NCBI GenBank assembly: GCA_002104905.1
Contig: MCFE01000309.1
Location: 33,777-97,776, forward strand
Direction of reading: 5' to 3'
DNA from: Basidiobolus meristosporus CBS 931.73
Lineage: Eukaryota; Basidiobolomycota; Basidiobolomycetes; Basidiobolales; Basidiobolaceae
Length of the DNA: 64,000 nt
Part shown: piece by piece, positions 1 through 11,425 of the stretch
Layout: every line of letters starts with the position of its first letter
Position numbering within the stretch: the first letter of the stretch is position 1
Program-made: the position numbers and the translations under genes
Notes under the pieces: model-generated
Told to the model about the DNA's origin: nothing
The model's input: only the letters and a program-made list of their open reading frames with translations
Databases searched by the model: none

Positions 1-723
1 TATACATCTTCTTCAAGAAATCTTGCTACATGTAGCTTTAGCTGTTTGAGTACACAGAGTACCCCCAGTGCTACTTTATTGACTGATTGAGAGTTGAGCA
101 CATTTCCTTTGAAAAGTCAACTGAGATATTTGCAAGGATGTTGATGATAATCTTCAAAACTTGAATCATGATCCCACCAACCCCAATTACAGAGCTATCA
201 ACTGATACAATGATTGGTTATAAATCAATAGCATTGTAGTCTATACCTGCTAAAACAGATGGCTTTGAAAATAACTCAAGCAATGTCAATATAACATTTG
301 CCTGTACTTTGTGCTATTCAAATTTCAAGTTTTTCTGTAATAGTTGAATAAGTGGCCAAGCAATGTGAGCATAGTTCTTGATTCAAACTCTGAATAAGCC
401 AGTCAGCTCTAAGTGTTGTCTAATTTGATGAATAATGCCTGGTGTCTTTCAACTCTGTGCTGTTGGATATTTTCAGGATCAGGAAGTCTCCCTTTTTCAG
501 TAACAAGTTCACCTAGAATGATTGCATTGTTGGATCCAAACTTGGATTTGGCTCCAGATACAGCTGGACCAGAAGCTTGAAGTTTCTCCCTGACCCTTTC
601 AACAGTCAATATGTGATCATAAACAGATCCACTAGGGTAAGACATGTTATGTACATTTATCTTTGGACTCATTCTTAGCTGCAATGTCATCAAGAAATAG
701 TCAACATATCTCAGGGAAGCAGT
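1..723 (-). mobile_element. Gypsy-A relic A1, internally deleted
   Basis: Degenerate minus-strand copy of the Gypsy-A pol region that is nearly intact at 57476-60502. Bases 1-40 match the integrase part near 58200-58240 and the sequence then jumps to the RNase H/RT part near 59040-59728, so about 800 bp is missing. The protein remnant at 409-693 (RT end to connection, with a STVERV-like and an LVTEKGRLPDP-like stretch) is recognisable but has no RT active site. The right end stops where the Gypsy-B LTR begins at 724. It is old: many substitutions and stops, no LTR in view. Confidence 0.8.
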
Positions 724-1090
724 TATTATGACTTAATGCTTGAATGTAGAAGTTATATAAGTTTCCAGTCAAGTCAATTAGTTTTATTTTTAGCCTATCT
801 GTAAATTAGTATTATCTATCAAATATGTAGTATTAGTCAGCAGATGAGCCAGCAGATTGTGATCAGACAGAACTAGATATGATAGTTATCATCTGATTGG
901 GTGATGACATTGCAATCAGATAAGACATCAGCCACAACCTACATTAGAAAATACATTAATACAACAATTGATCTGGCAAAATGTTTACAAGCAGTTGCTG
1001 GATCCTCAATAAGAATCAGTTCAAGTTTTAGTGAGCACTATACTAGCTAAGATCCCTATTCCTTACAACTCTTAAATCAAACTTGTTAAA
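724..1090 (+). repeat. Gypsy-B 5' LTR (B1)
   Basis: 367-bp LTR matching the 368-bp LTRs at 40990-41357, 43419-43786, 38128-38495 and 33814-34181. The first bases are decayed (TATTATGACT for TGTTATGATC). It is followed at once by TTGGTAGCAGCAAT, the position and TGG start expected of a tRNA primer-binding site, also seen after the LTRs ending at 31140 and 41357. Confidence 0.85.
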
Positions 1091-1173
1091 TTGGTAGCAG
1101 CAATAGCCAGACACCTCCCCCCTGAAGAATGGAGTAGCCTCCTTCAAGCTGTCAGAAATTCAAGAATGGAAAA

Positions 1174-2774
1174 AAGCTATGCAGCAAATCCTGACCTAAC
1201 AGCAACAGTCACACCAGATCCTCAGCCAGCAGCAACAAGGAACAATTACCATGGCCCAGAACCAGCAAAGCCCTGTCAGGAGCAACTTTACTGTCAAACT
1301 CAACCTGTGCTATGGCAACTTTGGTGTGAACAATGACTGGTACCATGGTAGAGTCAACAAAAACCTGGGAACATGGCTCTTTCAGATTAAAGAAGCATTT
1401 AAGGCTAATGGAATTGCCCCAGAAAGTAAGTTACACCATGCAGCCTCTTACCTGGCAGGTGCAGCCTTACAGTGATACCACAACAAGATCAAGTCAGCAC
1501 TATGATAGGATGCTCCACTATCTCAATCTGGGATGAGCTTGTGCTGAAAATTTAACAAACCTTCCCACCAGAACACACCACTAAGAAGGATGCTGAAGAC
1601 ACTCAGACAGAAAGGAATGGTTAACAATACATCTATGAGTAGGGATGTCTACTGCGTCAAGCTGAAAGCATGAACCCCCTGATCAAGTTGAATACTTTAT
1701 TGATAGGTTGAAAGAAAGAACTTGCAAGGAACTGAATTATCAAAGACCTCAGACTACTGAAGAAGCCACCAAGTTTGCCATTGACCATGATTCAGCTATG
1801 TTTGGGGCTGGGAAGCCCACAATGACTAATCAGAGAGGCTACAATCACAATGAAAGAAGACAATCAGAAGCAGTGTCAATGGAAACACACACTATGGAGA
1901 AGAACCTCACCTCAGCAGAATATAAGAAGAGAGGACTTTGTTTTAACTGCCACCAGCAAGATGATATCTCAAAGTACAGCCCTCAGAGTAGAAATGAACA
2001 CCAGTCAACAAAAAACTTTGGCCACTTTGAAGCCCTTGAGCATTGTAACATGGAGGATGAACTTGAAGAAGACTCAGTGATCACTTTCCATATGACCAAT
2101 GAATACTTCTCCCAAAGGACCTCAAACTCTGGAAAGCACTTATACTAAAATGAAGTAACTAATAGAGTACCTGCCACAATTATGATTGACTTAGGGGCAT
2201 TGCATGTGTACATGTCAGAGCAATTTGCCTTAAAAGCTAGAATCAACTTAGAACCCACCAAACCAGCTTCAGTCTCAAAAGGTGATGAGAACTCTCATAT
2301 AATCAGCCATATTACTTGGCAGTAAGAATGAGGATCAATGACTATGAAGTAGACCTACAAGCATATATATTTGGCAACTTCCTGTTTGACCTTGTACTTG
2401 AAAAAACATGGCTATTCTTTGTAATCTATCAATCAACTGGAGAACCCATGCCCCCAATCCAAAAAGACAACCATACCTATGAGCTCCCACCTGCCTGACT
2501 ATATTTTAACTTGGTCAAGTCCAGTGTGTGTGGAACAAGTGAACCTAGCAAAACACAGTTCTGCAGAGCACTTAGAAAAAGTACCCAGAGGTTCCTCATG
2601 GCAGTATTACAGGAGGGTTTCCCAGCTCCAGCACCTTGGAAGGTCCAGGCTCGTATAAAGGAAAATTCAGATGTGTTTTTGGATGAGCTTATAAGCCTAT
2701 CATCAGCTGGAGATGTGGATCATGCCATTGATACAGCAGATAGCCCTCTACTGTGTAATACACCTTACAGAATG
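1174..2774 (+). pseudogene. B1 gag, protease and start of RT (broken)
   Basis: Gag begins with a glutamine-rich stretch (MQQIL...SQQQQ) with an early stop, followed by the capsid-like region around 1251-1480 (NxGTWLFQIKEAFKANGIAP). A zinc knuckle near 1940-1990 is damaged: C-x2-C is present but the later Cys is lost. The protease region at 2150-2500 has DLGA where the family has the catalytic D-S/T-G. The RT N-terminus (HAIDTADSP...TPYRM) stops at 2774, exactly where CACTA-1 is inserted, and resumes at 12563. Several frameshifts and stops; not functional. Confidence 0.8.
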
Positions 2775-2790
2775 CCTATGAAAAATTATT
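2775..2790 (+). repeat. CACTA-1 left terminal inverted repeat
   Basis: CCTATGAAAAATTATT. The reverse complement of 12547-12562 reads CCTATAAAAAATAATT, giving 14 of 16 matches. A similar start (ATGAGAATTAAT...) is seen at the left end of CACTA-2 near 35008. Confidence 0.75.
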
Positions 2791-3104
2791 GAGATGATCC
2801 TGTCAAAAGGCTGTCACAAAGTTAATATCCCATGACTGAGAGGTACCAATCTTGTCAGGACACTGTCCAGAGTCCATCAAAAAATAATTGCACCCCAGAT
2901 TTCACAAAAAACTTTGTCAAAATTTTTCATCACAACAATGTATAAGTGGTCTTTGATTGGTTCCCTGCCAATTTGCTCACTTTCTGATCCCAGACACTCT
3001 ATTGCCTCCTACATTTGTGTGAATTGATTGTCTATTGCCTCTTTTTCACACGCCTTACTTCCTGACTCAACAATTTCTCTTACTTTTCATGCATACAATT
3101 TGAT

Positions 3105-5160
3105 TTATTTCCCATGAAACTTCAGTTGTACCTCAATTGCCAATTGTATTGACCTATACAAGTTTCTATACCCTACTCTAACATTAAGCCCAACCCCACA
3201 CTCAACAAGTAACTCCATTAAAATCCACCACTCAATAAGTATTTCTGCTGTAACTCTCTGGTTCCACAACTTTGGCAGGAACCCAACGGCTTTATGCCAC
3301 TGTTCATTCACTGGTTCCCATATGTCCTGGTCTTCAGCCAGCACTGCAAGGTCTAGCTCCTCATCTGCCAGTCTTTGCAATAAATCCTTGCAATATTCCA
3401 GTGCATTTTTTTGAGCACTGCTCTTGAAGAAGTGCTGCAACCTCTTGGTGTGCCTATTAATGCTAAAGCTCCACTGAAGGCATTGTGATTGTCTTTTGAG
3501 CTCTTGAAGTTGTAGCCTTGTCTGTCAGTGGGATCTCCACTCTGTCAACAATGGAGGCTGTGGTAGACAAATTGCCTTTTTCAGCAAACTCATCTACCTT
3601 GCTGGAGTGTAGCTCAACTGGCTGTGCTTCCAACTCTTGTGAAAACAGCTGTTTTCTTGTTGGTAATTCTTCTTGGCAATGATGGGATTCAGTCTGTTCC
3701 TGGCTTGTGACGTTAATTGGCAAGAGCTGCAGTTTTTTTGCATGCATCCCTGTCTCAGGCTTGGGTAGACATTTTTCCCTTTACCTTTTCCTTTATCACT
3801 GCCAGGTCTTTCACGGCTACTTTGTCTGAGTGCTTCTTGTAAAGAACTACAATTTCTCCTGGATAAATTCTGCTCTGACACATCTGTTTTGGCCTGCTTG
3901 TCCCTTGCTGGCACTCTTCTGGCAACCAGATGTTTCTTTTCCGCTTGTTTTGAGCTCTCAACCATAGTTGTGACAGGCTCCTGTAAAGGCAGCTGGTTTT
4001 TATCACTGCCAGGTCCTTCACAGCTACTTTGACTGGGAGCTTCTTGAGTGGTACTTTGCTTTTCCTTGATAAATGTTGTGCTGGTGTATCCATGTTTGCC
4101 TGCTTGTCTTTAATTGGCACTCTTCCAGCTGCCTGACATCTCTTTGAAGCTTGTCTGGAGCTTTTGGCCCTGCTTGTAATGGGCTCTTGAGGAAGCCGCT
4201 GGTTTTTAGCCATGGCTCCCTTGTTCTTCTGCCTTTGATAGTTTCTGCTATTCTTACAATACTTTCTTAGCATACCAATGCTGGCCCAAAATCTGTTTGC
4301 CCATTTGAGTCCAGGATAATGCTCATGGAACAAGTCAAGTGCATTCAGCTTGGCCTTGAGTTCCTGATGGTCCCATGGTATGCTGGCCTCAAGGTGATGG
4401 CATGCTAGACTTCTGATGGCCTCTTGCATATCAGCCCACTCTTCATTATTGCACTCAACGGCTTCACAGATCTTCAATGTCTTTTGATTTTTAGGCTTTA
4501 GTATAAACACCACATTGTCTCACTCCCATACTGTGATAGCTTTTTCTATGGGCTTTATCTTTGGGCACTGTTGTTGTGCTTCAAAGACTGTATGGTGTTC
4601 CTCTGCTGTTACATCCGGAAATGGCTCAATTCTTGGCTGTGACATTGAGCTACTTGAGTTCCTTCTTTGCAGCAAAGATACTACTTTCTCTACCTGAGAT
4701 ATTGATTGCTCTACATGTATTATCTGCTCATCCTGTTTCTGGACTACTTCCTGATTTCTCTGGGCCATTGCTTCTATCCTATCAGCCACTGCACCTAATT
4801 GCTCTATTAATGCTTTGGTATGAGCTGACAACATACTTGCTAATACAGGTGGTGGTGATGTTATCTTGGCCACTTGCTGATTTCAACAGAGGGTACTGTG
4901 TTTGCTACATTCTCATCTGCCTGAGCATAACAGTCAGCTTGTGGCTCCACAGAGGTTCTCAATTGCCTACTTGACTGAGAGCCTGAGGAGTCTGCATTAT
5001 TACCTTCAATGGGCACAGTGTCCACAGGGCCTTTTTTGGATGTAGCCCTGCTTGTTGCACTGAATGTCAAAGCAAGCTGTTGTCCAATTGTTCTTACGTT
5101 GCCATCAGTGGTGGGGTTTGGTTGAGAACCAGACAACTTTGCTTTACTTTTTGGCGGCAT
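3105..5160 (-). pseudogene. CACTA-1 accessory gene, function unknown (broken)
   Basis: Divergent gene starting at 5160 (MPPKSKAKLSG...). The first 99 codons (4861-5160) are low in complexity and Ser/Thr rich. A frameshift leads into a segment (4520-4873) whose heptad pattern suggests a coiled coil (AVADRIEAMAQRNQEVVQKQ). A TGA at about 4514-4516, where CACTA-2 has a Gly codon (VWEGETV at 36390), separates it from a basic C-terminal part (3755-4513, with KWANRFWASIGMLRKY and Lys/Arg-rich repeats). The same gene is present in CACTA-2 and in CACTA-3 at the window end, so it belongs to the element. I do not recognise a domain. A DNA-binding or TnpA-like subterminal-binding role is only inference from its position and basic composition. 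Confidence 0.65.
3780..4060 (-). repeat. Internal repeat in the CACTA accessory gene
   Basis: A segment around 3792-3840 (TATCACTGCCAGGTCTTTCAC then GCTACTTTG) recurs about 210 bp on at 4000-4040 and encodes the repeated motif VKDLAVIK. The same pair is present in CACTA-3 near 63745 and 63950, so the duplication predates the copies. Confidence 0.65.
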
Positions 5161-6232
5161 ATATATGGAAGTGAGTCAAATCAAAGGGGAAATAGTGTTA
5201 CATATACATGTGTTTGTGGTGCCACAACTTTATTTATAATGCTTACTATGGCAGGTCATCATTGAATCTTACATTCATGTAGGTGCAATGTCTCAAATAC
5301 AAGACTGTCTTAAGTTCACATGAGTATTGACTAAAAAGTGCTATAATAGCATTATGTTGTTGAAGGTCAAACTGTTTGACCCATGGACAAGACTACTTTG
5401 ACTCAACACCATAAGAGAAGAGAAAAAAGACCATGTGGCTATTGTGGCAAGCCTCTCAGCCATGAAGCACACAGACAGCATAGGAAGTATTACAAGGATC
5501 ACAGCCAGTGTTTTGCCCCCCCCCCAAGTCATATTTGACCATTCATTGGTCACTACTGTACCAACATTATCTTGCCGGCCAGTTGATACTTCTATATTGG
5601 CACTTGGCTGTCTTTGTCACCTGGCACATACTAAGTCAGGTGAGTTTGTGACACCTTTAGGCTCACCTCAGCCTGCTGAATATGGCACGTAGAGTGATAC
5701 CTCTGACAAAGAAGGTTCACTGATGGATTTTGAGCCTATCTCCCATAACAACAGTACCACATATGAGCCCGGTCAAATCCCTCTATGCAATGAGGCAACA
5801 CCCGTTGAAACAAATGCCAAGGATACTTTATGGAGCCAAGTGAGCACAGTAATACATCTACTGGTTAATGATGTAATGTTCTGGCTAGAGAAGTGGCGCA
5901 TTTCCACTAATATCAGTAATGGGGGCTTTGAGGATTTATTGCTACTTCTTGCCAAAATCAGACCGGCATGCAACTTACCATGTACATGGTACAAGTGGAC
6001 AACCATCATGCAGCTGGCAACATATGATCCAGAGACTGTCCTGATTCCAGCATGTGTTAACAGTTGCATGGCATTCACATCCAAAAATGCTACCATTGCA
6101 ACGTGTCCAAATTGTCAGGAATCCACCGCCATTGAGGGAAAACATTGTTCACACTCTGGATATATTCCGGTCATACCCTGTCTGAGGAAGCTGATGCAGT
6201 CCAACAAATATTGCAAAGCTATACAGTACTGC

Positions 6233-7303
6233 TGTGGTGGTGTATAGGTGCAAGGGAGAGATATATCCAACACTTCTCAAGTGTTTTGTGTGTGGAGTGT
6301 TCACTGGGTGCAATGACCTCTGGCAAAAGCTTGCCAGGAATACTTGGGTTCTTTCTCTAATCTAATGTGAAGGGGAATAAAGCCACAACCTTGTCAAGGG
6401 AAAACTATTGAGCTACAATCCCCAACTTAGTTGGCATCTTAACAAAAGTATGAACTGGGTTCAGCATCCTTTGAGATGACAATGTACTAAAGCTTCCAAA
6501 GTCAAAACAACTGTAAACTCCACCAGCAGGGACTTGATAAGAATGCAGCTGTGGTCAATAGTTACAAAGACAGAAAAATATCTTTGCCTGTACAAGAACA
6601 AACTTGGGAAAGAATCAAATAGAATAAAAGATACCTACTCTGAGTATTCCTCACAAGTAGTGCCTCCAAGGTCTGTTGGCTGTCAGCATGGTTTCCTGGG
6701 AGTGTCCTGTGGTCTAGGGTTGGAAGTTCAGGTAGCAGCAGGTAGCAGTGATCACACTAATCAACAAGTTGGTATATTGATAAAAGGGATAATGATTTAT
6801 TGTTGAGGGATAGCCTCCCTTATATACTTTTCTTACTGGCTAAGTGATTGCTAATCATGGTGTTCCAGAAGGTTCCGGATATCAATAGCAATCTTAATGA
6901 CATCAGAATGACCTAAGAATGTTCTAAGTAGGTGCCAGAAGGTTCTAAGTGGCACAGCACATCCAACCAATCAGGAACCAGTATTCTGAAACCTGTGTAA
7001 CAAAGGGATACCATACATGGTATGGAAATGGTAGGGATGGTGGCATGGGTTGATCATGTATCACGGGTACTGTTGCAGGTACTTGCCTAATATAGAAGCA
7101 CTTAAAGCTAGTAATCTTACATAAAGTGAGGGGTAACTTATGCAATAAGGTAAGCAGGTGTGATAGTCAACTGGCTTATGGGATAGTACTGATTGGGTAA
7201 GACAAATGGGATAAAACTAAAATAAATGTAGTAGAGATATAGGGAAGTTGAAAATAAGGGAATGAGCACATCTGTCAGTGGGTGTCACTGTCACCCCACT
7301 ACA
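6233..7303 (-). repeat. Solo LTR of Gypsy-C inside CACTA-1 Tnp2
   Basis: Reverse-oriented 1071-bp LTR: starts TGTGGTGGTGTATAGG and ends CCCCACTACA, inverse to the Gypsy-C LTR starting at 47330. Flanks are CTGC and CCGC, a likely 4-bp duplication with one change. It joins Tnp2 codons on both sides. It contains the 49985-50256 segment uninterrupted, proving that this segment is part of the Gypsy-C LTR. No gene in it. Confidence 0.8.
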
Positions 7304-7494
7304 CCGCACTTGGTATCAATCAAGCGCAAACATATCTGATATATTCAATGGCAAACATTACAAACAGCTAAGAAGCAAGGGCTACTTTGAAGGTGTGTAT
7401 GACCATGGCCTTGCTTTAGCACTTGATGGATTCTCATTAAACAAGTAATCTACTAGCAAATCCTGCTGGCCACTGATTCTCATCAATCTGAATC

Positions 7495-7843
7495 TGTTGT
7501 AAAAATTTGTATTTCCACCTAAATATTCACATAATTTAGTCACTTAGATCATTACCTTCAAATCCTAGAGAATACTGACCAAATTCTTTGTTGGTATTTA
7601 CTTAGAATATTTTCACCAAAACACCAGGTACCCAGAACATGATAATTCTCAAAGTTGTCCAAACAGCCCCAAACTTTGCACACATGCTCTTGGGACCTTC
7701 CTTAACCTATTCTACGTGTTTTTAATGCCCAGGCCAGGTGAAAGTATAAATACTACTTTTACATTCAATAAATCATTAAGTGAAAGCAACATAATCTATT
7801 TGTCATCCAAATCACTTCCAATATCTCCAAGACTCTTACAACA
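7495..7843 (+). repeat. Copia-2 5' LTR
   Basis: 349 bp from TGTTGTAAAAATTTG to CTTACAACA, with TG...CA ends, immediately before the primer-binding site. A TATA-like GTATAAATAC lies at 7744-7753. No 3' partner survives. Confidence 0.7.
7744..7753 (+). promoter_or_regulatory. TATA-like box of Copia-2 LTR
   Basis: GTATAAATAC about 100 bp before the LTR end, the usual place for a retroelement promoter. Confidence 0.45.
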
Positions 7844-7856
7844 GGCTATGAGCCCC
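7844..7856 (+). other. Copia-2 primer-binding site, complementary to initiator tRNA-Met anticodon loop
   Basis: GGCTATGAGCCCC abuts the LTR. It is complementary, with one mismatch, to GGGCUCAUAACC of the eukaryotic initiator tRNA-Met anticodon stem-loop, not to a tRNA 3' CCA end. This is the half-tRNA priming arrangement known from Drosophila copia. Confidence 0.65.
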
Positions 7857-7875
7857 AAGCTGTCACTCTCTGCAA

Positions 7876-8618
7876 TGTCTACTTATGCTATTACTGGAAT
7901 TTTTCCCTCTGCTGAAAAGTTGGATGGATTTAACTACCAAGTGTGGAAGGTGAAGATGAAGATGCTGCTACAAGAAAGAGGCCTTTGGGATATTGTCATG
8001 GGAGAAGAATGCCCTCCTAAAAACATGGGAGAGGAAGCCTTGAATTACCAGAAGAAAGAACAAAGTGCCTTTAACTGCATTTGTCTTAATGTCAAGGACA
8101 AATTGCTAATTCAATGCTCAAGAGCAAAAATGGCAAAGAATGCCTGAAAAGCATTAGAAGACACCTACCAGTCATGTTCAGCTGCCAAGAAAATGTATCT
8201 GAGAAGAAAATACTCTACTACAAAGATGCTGCCAGGAGAAGTAATGAAAAATCTAATTAACAGAATTACCCTGCTGGTAGATGAGATGGAATCTGTGGGT
8301 GTACCAACTGCTGATGAGGATGTGATAGTTACCATCCTGAATAGCCTGACAGACAAGCTTTGGGGCCTTGTATCAGCCCTAGAGTCCAGAACTGAAGATT
8401 TGACCTTAAATTACATATATGGAAGGCTCCTGGATGAAGAATTAAGAAAATCAAGCGCTAATAAGAAGGAAGAAGAAAATGCTTCAATAAGCAATGATAG
8501 CCAAGAAAGGAGGTACCCAAGACCCTACAAAGGCAACAGCAGCCTATTTTGTAACTACTACAAAAGGAAAGGACACACATCAGACTGGTGTATCAAAAAG
8601 AGAGAGTATCAGCAATAG
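7876..8618 (+). pseudogene. Copia-2 gag (one stop)
   Basis: Starts MSTYAITGIFPSAEKLDGFN, parallel to Copia-1 gag. A TGA near 8144 breaks the frame after KMAKNA; the rest continues from about 8147 with ESRTEDLTLNYIYGRLLDEEL. The zinc knuckle near 8549-8590 is CNYYKRKGHTSDWC, in which the second Cys has become Tyr. Ends at 8618. Would form the nucleocapsid in an active element. Confidence 0.75.
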
Positions 8619-8659
8619 AAGCCTGAATATGGCAATGCTGCAACAACTGAAGATAGACT

Positions 8660-9631
8660 ATTCATATCTGCACAATATATGACCACAAACAAGGATTCTC
8701 CGACGTGGTATATTGACTCTGGAGCTTCTCAACACTTTACACACCAAATGAACTTTTTACCCAATATCAAGAAATTCCAGTTAAGAAGGTTTTCATGGGT
8801 GATGATAGAACACTTGATGCAGTGGGAGAAGGAACTATCCAAGTAAACCCTAGAAGCAGTGAAGGAAGCCATACACTGACCTTTAAAGAAGTACTCTATG
8901 TACCAGAAATAGCCAAGAACCTACTCTCTGTAAGCAAGGCCACAGCAGAAGGACTTGGTTTCAGTTTTGCCAATTCTGCATGCAGGATCACTGATCAAAA
9001 TGGTGCCCATATTGCTTTGGGTATCAGAGATCAGAGCCCATACAAGTTGACTTATATTCCATCATATTTCAAAGCCAATATAAGTAACTTAAATGAAGAA
9101 ACACCAATGATTTGGAACAGGTGAATTGGGCACATCAATTTTAATTATTTGCGCAAAATGATTAAAGATCAGCTAATTTCTGGAGTGAAAATTGATCCCC
9201 CACTAATTTGAAGCACTGTGAAGCCTGCATATATGGGAAACAAGCCAGTCAACTGTTCAAGAGCTCTGGGTTAATAAAAACTAAGAAAAAATTAGATCTA
9301 ATTCACTCAGATCTGTGTGGACCTATGCAAAATTTATCCTTAGGCAGGATGAAGTATTAAATCACTTTTATTGATAATTATACAATATACACATGGGTCT
9401 ACTTCATGGTGAGAAAGGAAGAAGCTCTGTCTAAGTTCAGGGGGTTTAAAGCCATGGTGGAGAGAAACTGGTGAAAAAATCAAGAAAATATGCTCTGACA
9501 ATGGTGGAGAATATACCTCAAAACTCTTCATCCACTTCTGCAAAATTCATGGGACAAAGCAAGAGACTACTGTACCACACTCCCCACAGCAAAATGGAGT
9601 AGCAGAACAAGCTAACAGATCAATAATTGAT
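8660..9631 (+). pseudogene. Copia-2 protease and integrase N-terminal part
   Basis: WYIDSGASQHFTH at about 8700-8740 is the copia aspartic protease active site. Then KEVLYVPEIAKNLLSVSKAT, the integrase zinc region (C-x2-C near 9220), HSDLCGPM near 9305 (first catalytic Asp), CSDNGGEY near 9493 (second Asp) and PQQNGVAEQANRS near 9590 (catalytic Glu). Several frameshifts and stops. Confidence 0.75.
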
Positions 9632-11425
9632 ATGGCAAGATATATGATCCATGATCAAAAATTATCCTATGATTTTTGGGCGGAATCAGTTGGCACTGCT
9701 GTATACCTTAGAAATAGGAGTTATAACAGGATACTTCGTGATTCTACTCCATTTGAAGCATGGTATGGATACAGACCAAGTGCAGAACATCTAAGAATAT
9801 TTGGGTGTACAGCATATGCCAAAAAACTGGCTGGAAATCAGTCAAAATTTGAGCCAAAAAGTGTAAAATGCATATTTTTGGGCTGCTGCAATGAGAGTAA
9901 GGCATACAGACTCTACAATACCAAAGCAAAGAAGCTGATCAAGTCCAGGGTTTTGTTGTTTGATGAAAATTCAAAATTTTCACAAGAAATGACATCATAT
10001 GATGACCAAAATTTGATCTCAAGTCCACCAATTGTCAGGACTGAATCAGAGCAAAACAATGAAAATTTTTTCACTCCAGAGGACTCTACAACCATGGTTC
10101 AGCCAGAATTGGTGTCCAGGAATATCCCAGAAGTGATCATTCCAGTATCAAATGCCCCAAGATCCAATTGGACAAGCAGTAGCCCAAATTACTATATCAA
10201 TGAGGGTACAAACTTAGCCTATGCCTATTCAGTCCATGTTGATGAACCCCAGACTGTGAAAGAGGCCCTAAATAGCCCTCAGATGAAGTTTTGGAGATCT
10301 GCAATGACTGAGGAATATCAGGCCCTAATGGAAAATCAAACTTGGGACTTAGTTAAATTACCAATCAACCAAAGATTGATTGGATGCAGATGGGTCTTCA
10401 AGACAAAATACAAGGCTAATGGTACAATTGAAAGATACAAAACAAGACTTGTAGCCAAAGGATACTCTCAAACAAAAGGACTTGACTATACTGAGACCTT
10501 TGCACTGGTAGCCATGTTTAGCTCCATCAGATTAACATTGGCTATTGCAGCCAAATATAAGATTTTTATTCATCAAATGGATGTAAAAACTGCATTTTTG
10601 AATGGAGAACTTGATGAGGATGTGTATATGGACCAGCCTGATGGGTTTGTTGACCAAGATAACCCCCATTTGGTCTGCAAGCTTAAAAAGTCACTCTATG
10701 ATCTCAAACAATCACCAGGAGCATGGAATTGCAAGATAGATTCTTATTTGGAATCTTTGAGTTTCAAAAGAAGTAATGCCAACTATAGCATATACTATAA
10801 GCCAGATAGAGCAAATCCAGTTCTGTTAGCTCTATATGTGGATGATCTTATTATAGCCGCCAATAACCTAGAAACATTGGAACAGACTAAATCCAGTCTG
10901 AAACATTTGCTTTTCAACAATATCCCTATACTGATGAACAAGAAGTACATGGGGCATTTCAAGCTAAATGAGCCCTTTGAGATACCGGAGAAATTTGAAG
11001 AAACTGGTAAGATATTACAGAGTATCTGCTACCCTAAGTACTTCTCACAGGCTCCAATATATATTTATACGCATATGCAACAATACAAATGCAACGACTG
11101 GATGAACTGGATATGTATTTATTCAAGTGGTGTTCTGAAGCCATTCCTGCCAAGAGTACATTGGAAGCATTGGGAGTCATATGTGGACATTGTAGGAATA
11201 TTTATTCAGAAGCGGATCACCAATGCCAACTTGACGCATCTACAGCTGTTGTGTGAGGAGTGTGTGATGGGATTTGAGCAACTATACACAAAACATAAAG
11301 CTGAATGCGTAGATCTCTGCCGCTACTGTGTCCATTCTCTACTCCATCTTGCATGGTGTGTGGAGAATATTGGGCCTTGCTTCACCTTTTGGGTGTTTCC
11401 TATGGAGCAGATGTGTGGGAGATAG
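9632..11425 (+). CDS. Chimeric open frame: copia integrase end and RT fused to Tnp2 C-terminus
   Basis: 597 codons without a stop; the first codon used is an internal Met of integrase, so no true start is implied. Residues 1-60 end the integrase core. RT spans about 215-424 with WVFKTKYKANG, HQMDVKTAFLNGELDEDVYM and an intact LYVDDLIIA. The frame crosses the Copia-2/CACTA junction at about residue 424 and continues in frame as Tnp2 C-terminus (NPILMNKKYMG-like, then YVDIVGIFIQKR, LLHLAWCVENIGPCF and FPMEQMCG). The product would be an RT-transposase hybrid. Expression and function are unknown, and chance frame agreement (one in three) is possible. Confidence 0.7.
   Translation: MARYMIHDQKLSYDFWAESVGTAVYLRNRSYNRILRDSTPFEAWYGYRPSAEHLRIFGCTAYAKKLAGNQSKFEPKSVKCIFLGCCNESKAYRLYNTKAKKLIKSRVLLFDENSKFSQEMTSYDDQNLISSPPIVRTESEQNNENFFTPEDSTTMVQPELVSRNIPEVIIPVSNAPRSNWTSSSPNYYINEGTNLAYAYSVHVDEPQTVKEALNSPQMKFWRSAMTEEYQALMENQTWDLVKLPINQRLIGCRWVFKTKYKANGTIERYKTRLVAKGYSQTKGLDYTETFALVAMFSSIRLTLAIAAKYKIFIHQMDVKTAFLNGELDEDVYMDQPDGFVDQDNPHLVCKLKKSLYDLKQSPGAWNCKIDSYLESLSFKRSNANYSIYYKPDRANPVLLALYVDDLIIAANNLETLEQTKSSLKHLLFNNIPILMNKKYMGHFKLNEPFEIPEKFEETGKILQSICYPKYFSQAPIYIYTHMQQYKCNDWMNWICIYSSGVLKPFLPRVHWKHWESYVDIVGIFIQKRITNANLTHLQLLCEECVMGFEQLYTKHKAECVDLCRYCVHSLLHLAWCVENIGPCFTFWVFPMEQMCGR

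Larger units (their letters stand above)
7495..10901 (+). mobile_element. Copia-2, 3'-truncated Ty1/copia element inside CACTA-1
   Basis: 5' LTR, primer-binding site, gag, protease, integrase and RT in copia order on the plus strand. RNase H and 3' LTR are absent. The right junction near 10902 joins RT directly to Tnp2 C-terminus; alignment with CACTA-2 (46290 on) shows that about 440 bp of Tnp2 is missing at this junction. A deletion that removed the 3' end of Copia-2 together with neighbouring CACTA sequence is the simplest reading. Confidence 0.8.

Noticed and set aside
10902-11425. The end of the copia-like frame as a copia RNase H
   Set aside because: Alignment with CACTA-2 and the FPMEQMCG end show that it is Tnp2, not RNase H.
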